NCBI RefSeq assembly: GCF_003589595.1
Contig: NW_020654810.1
Location: 9,751,240 to 9,815,239 of the forward strand
Direction: 5' to 3'
DNA length: 64,000 bases
Source: Hyposmocoma kahamanoa
Lineage: Eukaryota > Arthropoda > Insecta > Lepidoptera > Cosmopterigidae
Shown in pieces: positions 33,997 through 45,264 of the stretch. Numbering within the stretch: position 1 is the first letter of the stretch; each line of letters starts with the position of its first letter. Made by a program: the position numbers and the translations under genes. The notes beneath the pieces are model-generated. The model saw only the letters and a list, made by a program, of their open reading frames with translations, was not told the DNA's origin and did no database searches.

Positions 33997-34239
33997 CAGT
34001 ATTTCCTCTGATGAAAAATCCCAAACAGACATAAGACTGCAGTACTAATTAATATGTTTCAATTTATTCTAATTTCTATTATTAATTGATAATAAATTGA
34101 ACATTCAATAAAATAATTTGTAAAACGTAATGTAGCGTACCTAAATTGGAATATTTTCTTTGTAAAATTAAAAATAAGGTATTTAATTAATAACTTTTGT
34201 AACTATATGGAAAAAATAGGGTGGTTGGCATTAATATTA

Positions 34240-34400
34240 GACATAACTGGTTGATGACTTTACCACCTCAGTCAACCGTGACCATGGGACCTGTAAAGGG
34301 CCCGAAACGTCGGTTTGTTTGAAAGAACAAATATACGCTATTTAAATCTGGAAAAACAGTTTTATTTCCTATGTGTAACAATCGCGAAAACCTAAGAACT
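34240..34400 (+). repeat. Repeat family C fragment
   Basis: Has 'accatgggacctgtaaaggg', 'cccgaaacgtcggtttgttt' and 'gaacaaatatacgctattta'; the best-preserved of three copies (26.99, 34.24, 46.56 kb). Confidence 0.65.
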
Positions 34401-34411
34401 CGACTATTTAG

Positions 34412-35110
34412 GGTTTGTTCCACAAATCCTCACTAAAAATCCCCACCGGTTGGGATTTCCAAAATTTTATTAAATTTGATTCCACAAACCCCCGCTTACG
34501 TAGTACATACTTGCTACGCTATGCTAAAATCCCCACCAAGATATGTTCCATATATTAGTCATATTTTTGCAGGTGATAGATTCGAAGCTTTAATGATTTT
34601 CAACGCTAATGTCCCGTCAACATTACGACACAGATGGATTGTTTTTTTCTTAAATTGAAAATGAACTTTTTAACTTCCTTAAAAATATTGAATTATTCTT
34701 AAATGTGTACTCAAACAATTTGCTTATCTTCGCTCTTGAACGCGTAAGAAAAGTCACTTCGGTTCTACTACAAAATACAGACACATTTGTCATAATATAA
34801 TGAAACATTGACTACAAAGAACATTTTTCTTTAAATTGTAAAAGGTTTTTATTTGGTTGCATATGGAAACACAAAAATAATCAATAGCAGAAACACTGCA
34901 AGCACAATTGGAGAAAGTGACGTAAAGGACGATAGTTTTACTTTACAAAAAAAAAATGCAATGGGACATTGGCGCTGAAAATCAATATAGGTGTTTAAGG
35001 CAAACCCCGAATCTGTTACATACAAAAATAGCCTAATATTAATATATTAATATATGGAAAAAACGTTTTTCCACAGAGATTCCCATCAGTGTGGATTTGT
35101 GGAACAAACC
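34412..35110. mobile_element. ~700-bp DNA element with 23-bp TIRs
   Basis: 'ggtttgttccacaaatcc' begins the left arm (34412-34434). The right arm 35088-35110 is its reverse complement with one mismatch in 23. The interior is AT-rich with no transposase ORF. The TTAG/CTAA context is symmetrical, so the target duplication cannot be separated from the TIR. A non-autonomous element of unknown superfamily. Confidence 0.7.
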
Positions 35111-35114
35111 TAAC

Positions 35115-36170
35115 TTAGTTTCTCAACAGTACCGTATCTTTAATAAGTAACTAATAAAATCAGATTTGTATTAAACAATGATCAAAGCTTAAACTGTTTC
35201 ACGACGAAGACGAATTGATTCATCAAGTTAAACAGTGAAGTTAAAGTTTAATCACAAGGTAAATTTAATATAGGTCCTCATAAATTGCAGTTGTATAGTT
35301 TGAGAGCTTTCGTTCGTGTAATGGGTATACGTTGGTGTGCGTCGTCGCTTTATTTTTTTGCGGTTTTTTATTTGAGATTCCACTTCAAACATGTTGTTGG
35401 ATAACCTGTGACACCAAATGGGAAAATTGCACAATTCTCATAGACTTCATTGTACACTATAGATAGCGTGAATTTTATTAATACTGATAATCAACTTCCT
35501 ACCTAAAGAATTAATTTCTAATAAACCATCTAACACTTAAAAAACGAATAAATAAATAAATTTAAGTGAAGTGAGTTCTGGAAGTTACAAAAGGCAATAA
35601 TAGCTCAGGCTAACAGGCGTGTTCTGAACTTTTATTATCCTTTTTCGAGATTAAAATTTATGTTTTCTGTAGACTATCAGCTACAAATATTCAGAATAAA
35701 TAATGTGGAACTTCTATTTTGCATATTACTTTTAAACCTAACTTCCCAGCTGTATATTCCTAAGGATGCCGTTAAAATAATAAATAAATAAATATTTAAA
35801 TTTGTTGTCATTTTGGGATACTTAAATGGGTAGATGTTCATTGTAACTAATGCGATTACTAGGTTGTACTTAGAGGCGCTTAACTGTTAACTTTACTGAG
35901 GTTCGCCGTTTCTAACTCCCAGATAGAGAGCAAAGTAACTTGCATGGTTAACTAACGTTCAAGCTACGTAACTTGGATTCGATAATCTACGATGTATTCC
36001 AAGAAAACCGATAAACTTCTCAATACTGGTGAATTGCTTGAAAGGTGATATGCATTATAATAATTCTTGCTTACGTAAAATTTTCAAAAATGTATTAATT
36101 CTCTGTATTACAATTAATTTACCATACTATTAGAATACAGTAACGAGATAAAAACTCAACTTTGTTCACA
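35115..36170. other. AT-rich intergenic stretch
   Basis: No gene. An A/T tail 'aaaataataaataaataaat' at about 35775-35795 looks like the 3' end of a LINE relic, with nothing readable upstream. Confidence 0.4.
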
Positions 36171-36171
36171 T

Positions 36172-36468
36172 TCACATTTGCAATACCACCCTAAAGATGG
36201 TAAACAGATTTACTATAGTCAATTTATTGTTTTTGCAAGCCCAATTAATTAGCGGTTTAAGTATATAATCTGAAATATCTTCGTAAATGCACTGTTTACA
36301 TAAGTTATAGAAGTCACCGGCACCACCCAATGTCCTTGCAATGCACAAATTAAGAAGCACGTTTTCTGCTAAAACCAACTTTAAACTCTCGCTTGAGATG
36401 ACTGTAGTTGGTAAACTTTCGGTAAGTCTTTTGCGAAAGTTTGCCTGATCCAGCTCAATGTCCAGCAT
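36172..36468 (-). CDS. Candidate coding exon or gene fragment, unknown
   Basis: 98 codons starting MLDIELDQANFRKRLTES. The amino-acid mix is balanced (Leu, Asn, Cys, Glu, Lys) and helix-rich, unlike the Phe/Tyr/Ile-rich chance ORFs elsewhere here. On the minus strand an 'ag' precedes GCAAAC (the codons for AN) and could be a splice acceptor; a weak donor 'agGTGGTA' follows TIFR, so the real exon might be about 36190-36440. There are no transposon signatures and I recognise no family. It lies 700 bp upstream of the receptor gene on the other strand. It could be an exon of a divergent gene, a processed fragment, or chance. Confidence 0.3.
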   Translation of the reverse strand: MLDIELDQANFRKRLTESLPTTVISSESLKLVLAENVLLNLCIARTLGGAGDFYNLCKQCIYEDISDYILKPLINWACKNNKLTIVNLFTIFRVVLQM

Positions 36469-36587
36469 AGGTCACATTCAAAACCGGTTTAATCCTTAAC
36501 GAACTATGTTTAGTCTCTCCGTAACGGAGTTTGTTAATTCCCTTTTAAGCACAGAAACTGACACACAGTTCTGAGAAGCAGTTTTAC

Positions 36588-36607
36588 CACAGACATATAT
36601 GTCTGTG
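36588..36607. repeat. Perfect 20-bp palindrome
   Basis: 'cacagacatatatgtctgtg' equals its own reverse complement. It lies about 490 bp upstream of the receptor's coding-exon acceptor. Either a dimer-protein site or chance. Confidence 0.5.
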
Positions 36608-37076
36608 AGTTTTACTTTGTCGTTTCCTTCTACTGTTGGTTTTTGAAATGTAATTTCAGGGGGTCTGAGTAATTATGTGTTTGTGGTTGTCCCTCGTTAG
36701 AAAATCTTGTCGAGGCGAGATGCATGTACAATATTTACATGTTCTACTATTTGTAAACTTTTGTGGGTCTACTTTTTATTTTCTTATTTATCGTCGTTTT
36801 AAATATGGACAGGTATAATAAGTTAATGGGTTTTTATTCTTAATTTATGATAATTCCTTTACTGACATGTAGCAAAAAGATTATAAATGCAGGAAACATT
36901 CGGATAAAAAAACATAATAAAAGTTTCACTCAAGCTTTGTGTATTAACCAAGAGACGGGTAAAAAAATGAGCGTCAGGCGGACGGGTCTTTCACGTTTAT
37001 TATTCATGTCATTTCCACGTTTAACAATTTATCACAAAAAAAAAATCGAAAGTAAGTAATTTAGTTAATCTTTTTC

Positions 37077-37169
37077 AGAATACTAAGCATGTCAACTGAA
37101 GCCTCGAATTACTGCTGCGGGCAACTGTCCAGTTTTTCAGAAGAATCGTGGGGCATGGAATAAGATAAG
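37077..37169 (+). promoter_or_regulatory. 5' UTR exon: splice acceptor and in-frame uORF
   Basis: A polypyrimidine tract ending 'tctttttcag' (AG at 37077-37078) marks the acceptor of the first coding exon, so an upstream non-coding exon is expected. An ATG at 37089 opens a 24-codon uORF (MSTEASNYCCGQ...) that stops at TAA 37161-37163. Only GATAAG separates that stop from the main ATG at 37170, and the uORF is in the same frame. Termination so close to the main start would be expected to limit or re-route initiation. Confidence 0.6.
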
Positions 37170-38996
37170 ATGTCGGACGAAGGCGGTGTAGCTGAAGCGG
37201 CGGCGTACTGTGAGCCGGGCGGGCTAGGGCTCGAGTTCCAACGAGTATACACGCAAGGGCATGGTTACATAGCACTCATCATCTGCCTGCTCGGCTCCGC
37301 TGCCAACTCCGTCAACATCGCTGTACTCAGTCGGAAGGAGATGATTTCTTCCACCAACTCCATCCTCACAGGACTCGCAGTCGCAGATCTCCTCGTCATG
37401 CTTGATTACATCCCGTTTGCATTCCACGTCTACATCAACATATGGACCGATTTAAATAGGAACTCTTATGGATGGGCTGTTTTCGTCTATTTCCATTCAA
37501 TATTCAGTCAAACTTTCCATACGATATCTATTTGGCTGACAATAACGTTAGCAGTGTGGCGATTCATCGCGATCAAATTTCCCCAAAAAAATCGGACTTT
37601 ATGTAACAAACAGAACACTAACATCGCCATTGCCGTGGCTTATGCCGTTTGTCCGATATTATGTCTTCCTATTTATTTTGCTATGTATATTAAAGAAGTT
37701 CATCCGAATAATGCGAGTGTGAACGGCACATTAAACATTACAGATCTGATGAACACATCTACTACGGTGGATAGTGAACCGATATATTATGTGATACACA
37801 TGACGGATAATAAAAGTTTGCTGACAGCGATATTTTGGATTTACAGTGTATTTATAAAACTTATACCATGTGTGGTGTTGTCAATTTTAAGCGTGCTTCT
37901 AATATTAAAAATGAAATCGAGTGACAGAAGGAGACAAAAGTTGCTGAAGAAATCAACAATAACAGCCAACGAGGTAATGTTTTTATTACGTCATTAGTAC
38001 GTTGTAGTACACGTTGTGTAGTTACTTAGTTACTACGTAAAATCTATATTCTTGAAAGTAAAGGGTTGTAACGTTTTCAGTACTGTTCGCGTAAAGACGG
38101 GTACTCACTAGCGACCTGTAACTGTAACCGTTGCATGTTATGTTACATAAAATTATAGTGTATACGTGGTTCGCGAATTTGGCGCGAGCGTAACGCGTGC
38201 GGCTTGCAGTGAGCCGACGATAATCAGCTACTCATTCTAGGGAGCGAAAACTGTTTCACGCGTACACACTAGAACCTCGTGTCTGTCACGTTACAGTTAC
38301 AGCTCGCTAATAAGTACCCGGCTTTACAGTAACTACTTTTTTTCGGACTGGTCGTACGTTGTGCCAACGAGTGACGAGTCTATAAACTTATTCTATACAG
38401 AGCGAAATGCTTTACAAGGTTCTGTTTTCTGTTACATACTACAATGTGTAGGCTTTTGTGTCGGGTGTTCGAGGCGGACATTTCCATATGAAAAACGCTA
38501 CGCTCCCTTTGAAAACTGTATATAGCACACGTTTCATTATAAAATGTATGAATATACATTTATGAATTAAAATGAGAGCGGATCATAATGTAAAAGGAAT
38601 CAGGATTGATAATTATGCATTAAAATATTAGTTTCAGAAATTAAAATTTACAATTGTCAGTTTTGATAAAGCAGAAAGTTAAATCTTATCAAATATTAAA
38701 AAAATAAAAAATAACTGCAGTCGTAGCTTCAAATAAAAACGCAAGAAACGATGCACTTATTTTTCAATTTAGCGGTGGCAATCGAACTAACATTGAAATT
38801 TGTCATGTACAGGGGGAGAAGACGCGGCTGAACGAGGATGGGGGGAAGAAGGGTGGCGGGGGACGTACTGACAGAACTACAAGGATGCTGGTGGCATTAT
38901 TAGGCCTGTTTCTTGCCACAGAGCTACCACAAGCGTTGTTTGGTCTACTGACTGCCATCGCGCCGCAACTCTTCGAGATTTGTTACTACGCATTTG
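37170..38996 (+). CDS. Myosuppressin-receptor-type (DmsR-like) GPCR, partial gene, two exons
   Basis: Class A neuropeptide receptor of the plasma membrane; relatives bind myosuppressin/FMRFamide-type peptides. Exon 1 is 37170-37973 (268 codons) and ends at GAG before gtaatg (phase 0). Exon 2 is 38813-38996. Visible features: an extracellular N-terminus of about 31 residues without a clear signal peptide; TM1 with GSAAN (N46); SRKEMISSTNSILTGLAVAD with D73 in TM2; and TM3 with FHSIFSQTFHTISIWLTITL, where WRF (130-132) stands in place of DRY. The W-R-F/Y form, together with FPQKNR, is characteristic of this subfamily. N-glycosylation sequons NAS, NGT, NIT, NTS and NKS lie in or near the second extracellular loop. 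TM5 is IFWIYSVFIKLIPCVVLSIL. TM7 and the tail are missing from the window. The start was chosen as the first ATG without an in-frame stop. The ORF's own stop at 37997 lies in the intron. Confidence 0.88.
38095..38324. mobile_element. 230-bp MITE in the receptor intron (family M)
   Basis: The left end 'aagacgggtactcactagcg' and the complement of the right end 'gctaataagtacccggctt' pair over about 35 bp; TA flanks both sides. The interior has 'gtacacactagaacctcgt' and 'gtgagccgacgataa', which also occur in the cluster at 47.7-48.2 kb. A TA target suggests a Tc1/mariner-type MITE. Confidence 0.75.
38813..38996 (+). CDS. DmsR-like receptor exon 2 (ICL3 and TM6)
   Basis: The acceptor 'catgtacag' precedes GGGGAG, phase 0, matching the phase of exon 1. 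It encodes GEKTRLNEDGGKKGGGGRTD (end of the third cytoplasmic loop), then RTTRMLVALLGLFLATELPQ followed by ALFGLLTAIAP (TM6), with Pro307 in the position of the class A TM6 proline, then LFEICYYAFG into the third extracellular loop. It ends TTTG before gttagt, leaving phase 1; relatives continue with Asp-Leu-Met-type residues into TM7. The Gly/Lys-rich loop insert is unusual. Together with exon 1 this gives about 329 residues. Confidence 0.88.
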
Positions 38997-39204
38997 GTTA
39001 GTACTTATTTTTATTTATATGTGTAGAATATACTTATGTTACGATCGGTTGTTATGAGTACAAGAAAATGAAGAAATTGATGAATAATTATCAGATTTTC
39101 TTATTCGCTTTCGGAATTGTTTTATAGAGCTAGAAAAAAAAAACAAAATTGAAAAAAAAAAATATATGGTAGATGTAGAGGTTAGGCGAAGAAAATATTT
39201 TCAT

Positions 39205-39450
39205 AAATTTCTCACAAGTGGCACTATATCAAAAAGTCGACAAAACCAAAAACAAAGATCTGTAACAAGCCCATAAAAAAAATTCATAAGGTTTGTTGAC
39301 TTGATCTGTAGCTCAGTTAGTAGAGCGGTCGCCCTGGTTTGGTACAGACGTAGGTTCGAATCTTGTCAGATCGAAAGAATTTTCCTTTGCGTTCGATCTT
39401 TGTATTAATAAGTTATAACAAACTAGTGGAGTAATTTCACAAAAGATAAA
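39205..39450 (+). repeat. tRNA-derived SINE (family S3)
   Basis: The leader 'caaaaacaaagatctgtaac' is followed by a tRNA-like head at 39303-39373. The head has A box 'tagctcagttagtagagcgg', B box 'ggttcgaatc' and even a residual acceptor pairing GATCTG/CAGATC. The tail is 'ttcgatctttgtattaataa' and 'aacaaactagtggagtaa'. The T-arm and anticodon stem do not pair properly, so it is a retroposon, not a tRNA gene. Confidence 0.8.
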
Positions 39451-39702
39451 ATAATATTAAGGTAGCATAGCATGATAATATTCATTACAATCAATAAATT
39501 ATATTAATTGTTATACGTGTATGTATCACAAGATATATATTCGACCAATAAACGTTACTTTCAATTAATGTAGTTTTTTATAGTCAAATCTAAGATTTCC
39601 GGAACGCCCACACATTTCGACGTCATCAAAAATTAAATAACTTTTGAGCGGCGCAATATTTCATTTTGTTTGCAAAGGCAACGTCTTCTGCTCTCTCTCT
39701 GC

Positions 39703-40760
39703 TAGCGATGATAGAGACTCAGTTTTTTAAGGCGTTTTATAACGATTCGACTCCATTTCACAGGACTCGACTCTAAAATTAAGACTGGAGGTTCGAGTTT
39801 TTATTAATAAGACTCAGTCGTTATACTAAAAGACTTAAACGACTCATACGACTTAAACGACTCGAGTTGTTTGCACTGGACTTATACCTATTTTAGTCTT
39901 AGTAAACCCGAAGTTTATAAATAAAAATGACGTAGTATGTAGTAAATAATCACGTTTATTTATTTATAATAAAAATAAGGATTCAAAGAGTGATTTAAGC
40001 AATAGGTACGAGATTTTAAGACCTATTTATATAATGATTGCATACAATACTTTTTCTGCGAGTAAATTAAAATAATGAAATATAACCAATATTTCAAAGT
40101 CTATGGAAATCTACTTCTAACGTGCTCTTTCTTTTAATTTGTGTAATATTGGTCGGTAACCACTTTTCTTATTATGAAGTCCTGGTACTTTAATAAACTT
40201 CTTTAGATACCCGTGCACAGTATTGAGATACAATTTATCTGTAGTACATAGAACAAATATATACATAAAAAAATCTCGCCTGTCACCCATTCAGGGGTAG
40301 GCCAGGGGTAGGCAGGGAATGTGGACCTCCACTTAATACGTTTATAAATAAATACCATGTTGGATTCATCATTACGGTCAAACGACATTATCAGACACTA
40401 AAATTTGATAAAATACTTTGACTATTGGGTTCTGTATCCATTAATTTTTATATTAAAGAAACAAATAATTCCCAAAAAACAAATTCTTGAATTGGTTATA
40501 ATTAACTGACTTCTGTGAACAAAGCTACGTTAACGTCATCCATCAGTCGTAAAATAAATATCTTGTGGGTAGAAATAAAATCACGCCATACGGCTCGCGG
40601 CTCCTGAGGCTATAAGGCGCCAGTCGTGTTAGTCGTTCTAGTCCTACAAGACTTTTAAGCTTCCTAGGGTTAAAAGACTTAATCGAATTAGTCTTGAGGC
40701 GTTAACAATTAGTCGAGGTTTTTTAAAAGGCCTTAAAAGACAAAGTCTCTGTCATCACTG
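39703..40760. mobile_element. 1058-bp non-autonomous hAT-like element, 8-bp TSD
   Basis: The TIRs 'tagcgatgatagagact' (39703-39719) and the complement 'cagtgatgacagagact' (40744-40760) differ at 3 of 17 positions. An exact 8-bp duplication 'ctctctgc' lies at 39695-39702 and 40761-40768. An 8-bp TSD with a TAG/CAG start is typical of hAT elements. Near both ends many short 'gactcg/cgactt' repeats occur. No transposase ORF. It probably lies in the receptor's next intron. A LINE 3' fragment is nested at about 40245-40345. Confidence 0.85.
40245..40345 (-). mobile_element. LINE 3'-end fragment
   Basis: The minus strand reads 'aagtggaggtccacattccc', then 'gcctacccctg' and 'gggtgacaggcgag', matching the 3' end of the LINE relic at 27.9 kb ('agtggaggtccatagtctct', 'gcctaccccggtgggagac'). 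Confidence 0.6.
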
Positions 40761-41084
40761 CTCTCTGCTACCATGTTTAATATCTTATGACGTTTATATT
40801 ATATGAATGAGTGGAGGTTCATATCACACACTTGCTGTATCCGTAACGAGGTGCCGAAACATTCTGTTAACGTTCTTTTTGCACGCAGTTGTGATTAACT
40901 CTAAGTACGTCACATTCACGGAAGAAAGTGTTTTATGTTTCGTAATATCTTTTCCTTCTACTATCCTCTAATTCGTACATTGTTTGTCTACGTGTCTAAA
41001 GAATGCCTGTTTTTGGTAATATTTTCTCGGTATAAAATAATAAATAAGTATTTGAATAAAAAAACGGTGTAGTGAGATACTTTT

Positions 41085-41290
41085 GTTTTTTTATTTATAC
41101 AATAAAACTACGCATTTTACCTCCATGTCACCTGATGTAGTGACGATGAGGTCGATGATGTAGCATGCATACTTGATAATGCCTATTCACTCTCTTCAAA
41201 GGCGCAAGTTATAGCGTTCGAGGAATAAGTCTGCAGGCAGGGAATTCTTCGTGCGAATCCTTGGAATATCCACAACATATATTTCATAAT
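41085..41290 (-). pseudogene. LINE ORF2 extreme C-terminus, 5'-truncated
   Basis: On the minus strand it encodes [19 protein letters not shown] and RVNRHYQVCM in one decayed frame, and ends with 'ggtgacatggaggtaaaat'. It is a shorter relative of the LINE ending at 30.79 kb. Confidence 0.7.
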
Positions 41291-41299
41291 TGACGAGTT

Positions 41300-44200
41300 T
41301 CGTCCATTCTTTATTTGGTTTATAAATCTGGATTTAATAGTGTATAATACATATTTAATTTACTGTTTCCATCCTGTATTAAAATTTCCATTTCATATTC
41401 GACCATAATATTAAAAAAAAATTGGCAATTTTTCGCCGATTACAGACTTTGCGGCTTAATTGTTTGAATACTTTCTGAAGTTAAATTTTCTTTTTTCACA
41501 ACATTAGCTCGGAAAGGCTTTCTTTCTCATTAGAAATTTGAGCGCAAAACCTAAGCAAAGTTTTTCACTATCGTGGAAAAGGTTTTTGAAATTCGAATTT
41601 GACGATGGAGTGTGGTGCACCTAATAACTTTTTCTTTCGATGAAATAATAGTAGTTATGTGACTGTTACATAATGAAAGGCATTAAAATACGAGTGAGGG
41701 TTTATATATATAGGGCAAAAACATCTCACGAGTGTTTTATTGTCTAATTATGTACAGTTACATATACTGCTTTATTTATGTGTTCAGGAACAGCATGTTA
41801 CGACTGGCGAAATGGCGGCAAATAAAAACTTTATTCGCGCATGTCACACAACCGTAGTTATTATTGTTAATTCATAGACAAACTAGAATCAGCCCTCACT
41901 ATCATATCTTTCGATATCAAGTAACGTGTGACATTGTCAAAATGGTTTGCTATTGACATTTCATTTCGAATAAAACTTCATCTCGACTGATTAGAATTGA
42001 GGTCAAATAAAATTGTTTTGTTTTTCAAAGATGTTCGAAATTTGAATGTAATAATAACATCGAATTCGATGTTAATATGAAGCAATAATAACATTTTCAC
42101 AGATAAGAAATTTATTCTCACAAAACAGTTTACCTAAGCTGGTCGTAATTTGCGGTTTTTGAACACATTATAGAGAGTTTATGATATGTGTCTAGATAAA
42201 AAACATAATGACACGTTCAACTACGCGTTTTGTCGTACATTATTTATGTAATATGAATCCGTTCGTATATTTTATTAATATTAATGTTGACATATCAATG
42301 ACTAATTTTGTTTATTAAATTATTTTTGATGAATAAAACTGATTTGTTTTTTTTTTTCATCTTTGTTTACCACTTTCAAAGTTTGGAAGTTGTGCGTTTC
42401 GCTCGGCATCAAAGTTCTTTTGCGTCTCGTGGCTTGAAACCTTCTCTACGCTCAGAATTCTATTTTTGAACCAACTTGTGGGTCAATCTTAACCTCCTTG
42501 GTGAAACAACAATTTTGCAGCCATGCATAACAAATAATTATTACAGCAGCGTCGGAGTTAATAAATTTTCATTTAGTAAATAAATTACGCTAAGTCTATT
42601 AGGTTTTAATATTATTGTGATGCAAAAACCTTAAATGTGTTCATATTTAGGACGAAAAATGAATGGAAATCAAATTGTCGACATGCCTCGTTTAAGCGAG
42701 TATCATTCATTGTAATGCAAATCGCCGTCTGCGCCAATTAACCCTGATCTTATATCATTTAAGTTCATATTATTCATCCATTAGGGACTTTGGAGTAGGA
42801 CACCTAATATCTCTTTAATTTGCATAGTAATGTTAGTTTTGAGTGATGCTTTGTGACGTAACTTTAGCTAGGTTTTAATACCTTAAATTATATTGCTCTG
42901 GTGCCACTTAGTTTAGAAATATATTTCTAGAATACTATATAGAATATGCCTTCAAAATAGCTGAAACTGCCACCAAGCATAAATTTACTAGGGCGAAATC
43001 TTATATTCATAATATCCTTCATCCCGTTTATCTATATTGAACATCAGTAAAATTAATGGTTTCTAATAATTTACCATATGAATTAATTTTCATTCCGTTA
43101 TTTTGTTTAGATCCGTTAAGATAATTGAAACTGCGCGCCCAATTTTTCATGCTTGTTAAGTGCACAAACAACACTGTTGTTTGTTTTCATTCGACAAACG
43201 ATGTGTTGTCGTATTATGCTTTTGATGCATATAAAAACCAAAGACATTAAATGATAAAAAACATAAAAGAAAGGAAAAAATAAATAGAAAGGTTATTCAT
43301 AAATGTCATGGTTAGAATTTATATTATTTTAGAATTAAAAATTTAAATAATCGTCAAAAATCATGTCTTATATCGAAGTAATTAAACGTTACATTTGTTA
43401 TCGTAGCTATTTAGCTATAGTAGGTACTCTGAACCTTTTAATATTATATAATCATGACACGAAAGTTTTTGAAACCTTACATAATTTTGTTTCTGTTATT
43501 TGTGATAATTTTTATTCAACCTTTTTCAGTATTGCACAAATCTCATTGTGACCCGTTGATGTAGCACGCGTCGAGCAAATAGCTTAAGGCACTGTCACAA
43601 CATTATGGCGTTTATCGTTCACCATATAGGTACAAGTTTTGCCAACGTCATCAGGAATCTTTATACGTTCATATGAATCTTTTGACACGTGTATTTCGAG
43701 ATGTTGTTATAGTGTTTAGTATGTAGAGGTTATACACACATACCTAAATGTTCTTAAACGAGAAGCCATCTTGAATTCGAGGGTACTACCACTTGTGACA
43801 CAACATCGCTAATCACAAATGATAATTGAAACAGTTATGCCCTAAATTAATTGTATAGGAGTGAAAGAGACAGTAGCTCGGAACTAGGTTATGGCAGCAT
43901 GTGTAGTAGGGCAAAACAGTCAGGCGTTTTGTATGGTAAAGTAGGCGCCTTATATCAATAAGGCAATTTGTTGTGAAAATTTTGTTTATGTAGATTAAAT
44001 TATATTTGCCTCGTATAATAAATAAAAATTGCTTAAGGTTAATCAATAATGTGCCAATGTTACATGCTTATATGTTCTTCTTACGCATAAAACACATTAC
44101 TGGCCTTTTCAGAAAACTCAAAAGTCTTAAAAAGACTTATTTTTTCATCAGCAATTCAACAGCCCATAACTTTTGAATATACAAACTGTGCTATATAGCA

Positions 44201-44780
44201 CTGGTAGTTATCTAAATGAATACACATCTGTTTCTGTACAAACTAGGGCTCCCAACGGCAAAATCTGTAGGAGGCGGAATGTAAGAGTGCCAATTTAAAT
44301 CTATATTTTTTCCGGTTCAGATACTCGTATGTTTACCTAAAATAAATAAGATAGATATCTTACAAAACTTTTGACATGTCTTCAAATACTTATGTTAGTA
44401 TGATATCGCAGTTTTTCAACTATAAAAACACTCCGCAGATCTGTCTTTATAGGTGTTATAACGTCGGGGACAGTGCAATTACGCGTAATTAGCATTGGAT
44501 TATGAGTTTCCATTTCGGTAATTTAGTGGAAAAATGAAATCCGCGTAAATGTCGCGGCAACCAAATTAACGTGATTTACGGGAAACTATTGTTGAGTCCG
44601 TAGACAACTTAAATTAATGCCTATTGTGCAAAAATGAAGGCCATTGAAATAACAAATTAATAACGTTAAATCCCTCTCTTGTAAATGTTGGTTTATTGCA
44701 GATATACGCTTTTTACCAATTCTACATACGCGTATTTGCATCCCCGATGATATGTAGATTGATTACAATAGCTGTAATAA
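41300..44780. other. AT-rich intergenic or intronic stretch
   Basis: About 3.5 kb with no convincing ORF, RNA gene or bounded repeat. If the receptor continues downstream, this is its intron. I searched by eye for the TM7 exon and did not find it. Confidence 0.5.
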
Positions 44781-44799
44781 ATAATATTGTGTGTTGTGA

Positions 44800-45260
44800 T
44801 GTTTTTACTATTAGTAATTTTCTTTGAAGTGAATCAGCCACCCGATGTGGATCTTGGTCTCCGACACCAAAGTACGCCATTTTTTCGGTCTTGTGCCAGT
44901 TCTCACCATTCGGGCACATTCATCTCCTTCAGGTTTGGCAACTCTATCCTTCCAGCAATATCTCCGACGGCCCACTGGACGATTACTCGTAGTTTGCCCG
45001 AATACGCTTTTTTGACAGCTCGACCCTCTCCCATTTCTTTCACATGCCCTAATCAGGGAAGTCGGGCGGATTTAATTTCTTCTATTATGTTCGGCTGAGA
45101 CACTAGCTCTTTGATCTCTATTGAATCTGGCCCTCCAGTTCCCATATTCTCCTTTAATTGATCTCAGAATCTTTCGGAATATTTTCCGTTTCGCCATTAA
45201 TAATTTATGTTCTTACCTCAGTGTTAGTGTCCATGTTTCACATCCATATATTAAGTTTGA
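44800..45260 (-). pseudogene. LINE ORF2 C-terminal fragment
   Basis: The minus strand gives YGCETWTLTLR, LLMAKRKIFRKIL, SIKGEYGNWRARFN, then MGEGRAVKKAYSGK, VQWAVGDIAGRIELP and WRTLVSETKIHIGW, spread over three frames with stops. The YGCETWTLT motif marks the conserved region after the RT domain in the same broad LINE group as the 27.4-kb relic. No catalytic part remains. Confidence 0.75.
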
Positions 45261-45264
45261 ACTA

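Noticed and set aside
36172..36468. Assigning a named protein family to the 98-codon ORF
   Set aside because: I recognise no signature; kept only as a low-confidence candidate exon.
39303..39373. tRNA gene with A and B boxes and acceptor pairing
   Set aside because: The anticodon and T stems do not pair, and the flanks match dispersed copies at 21.3 and 63.6 kb, so it is a SINE head.
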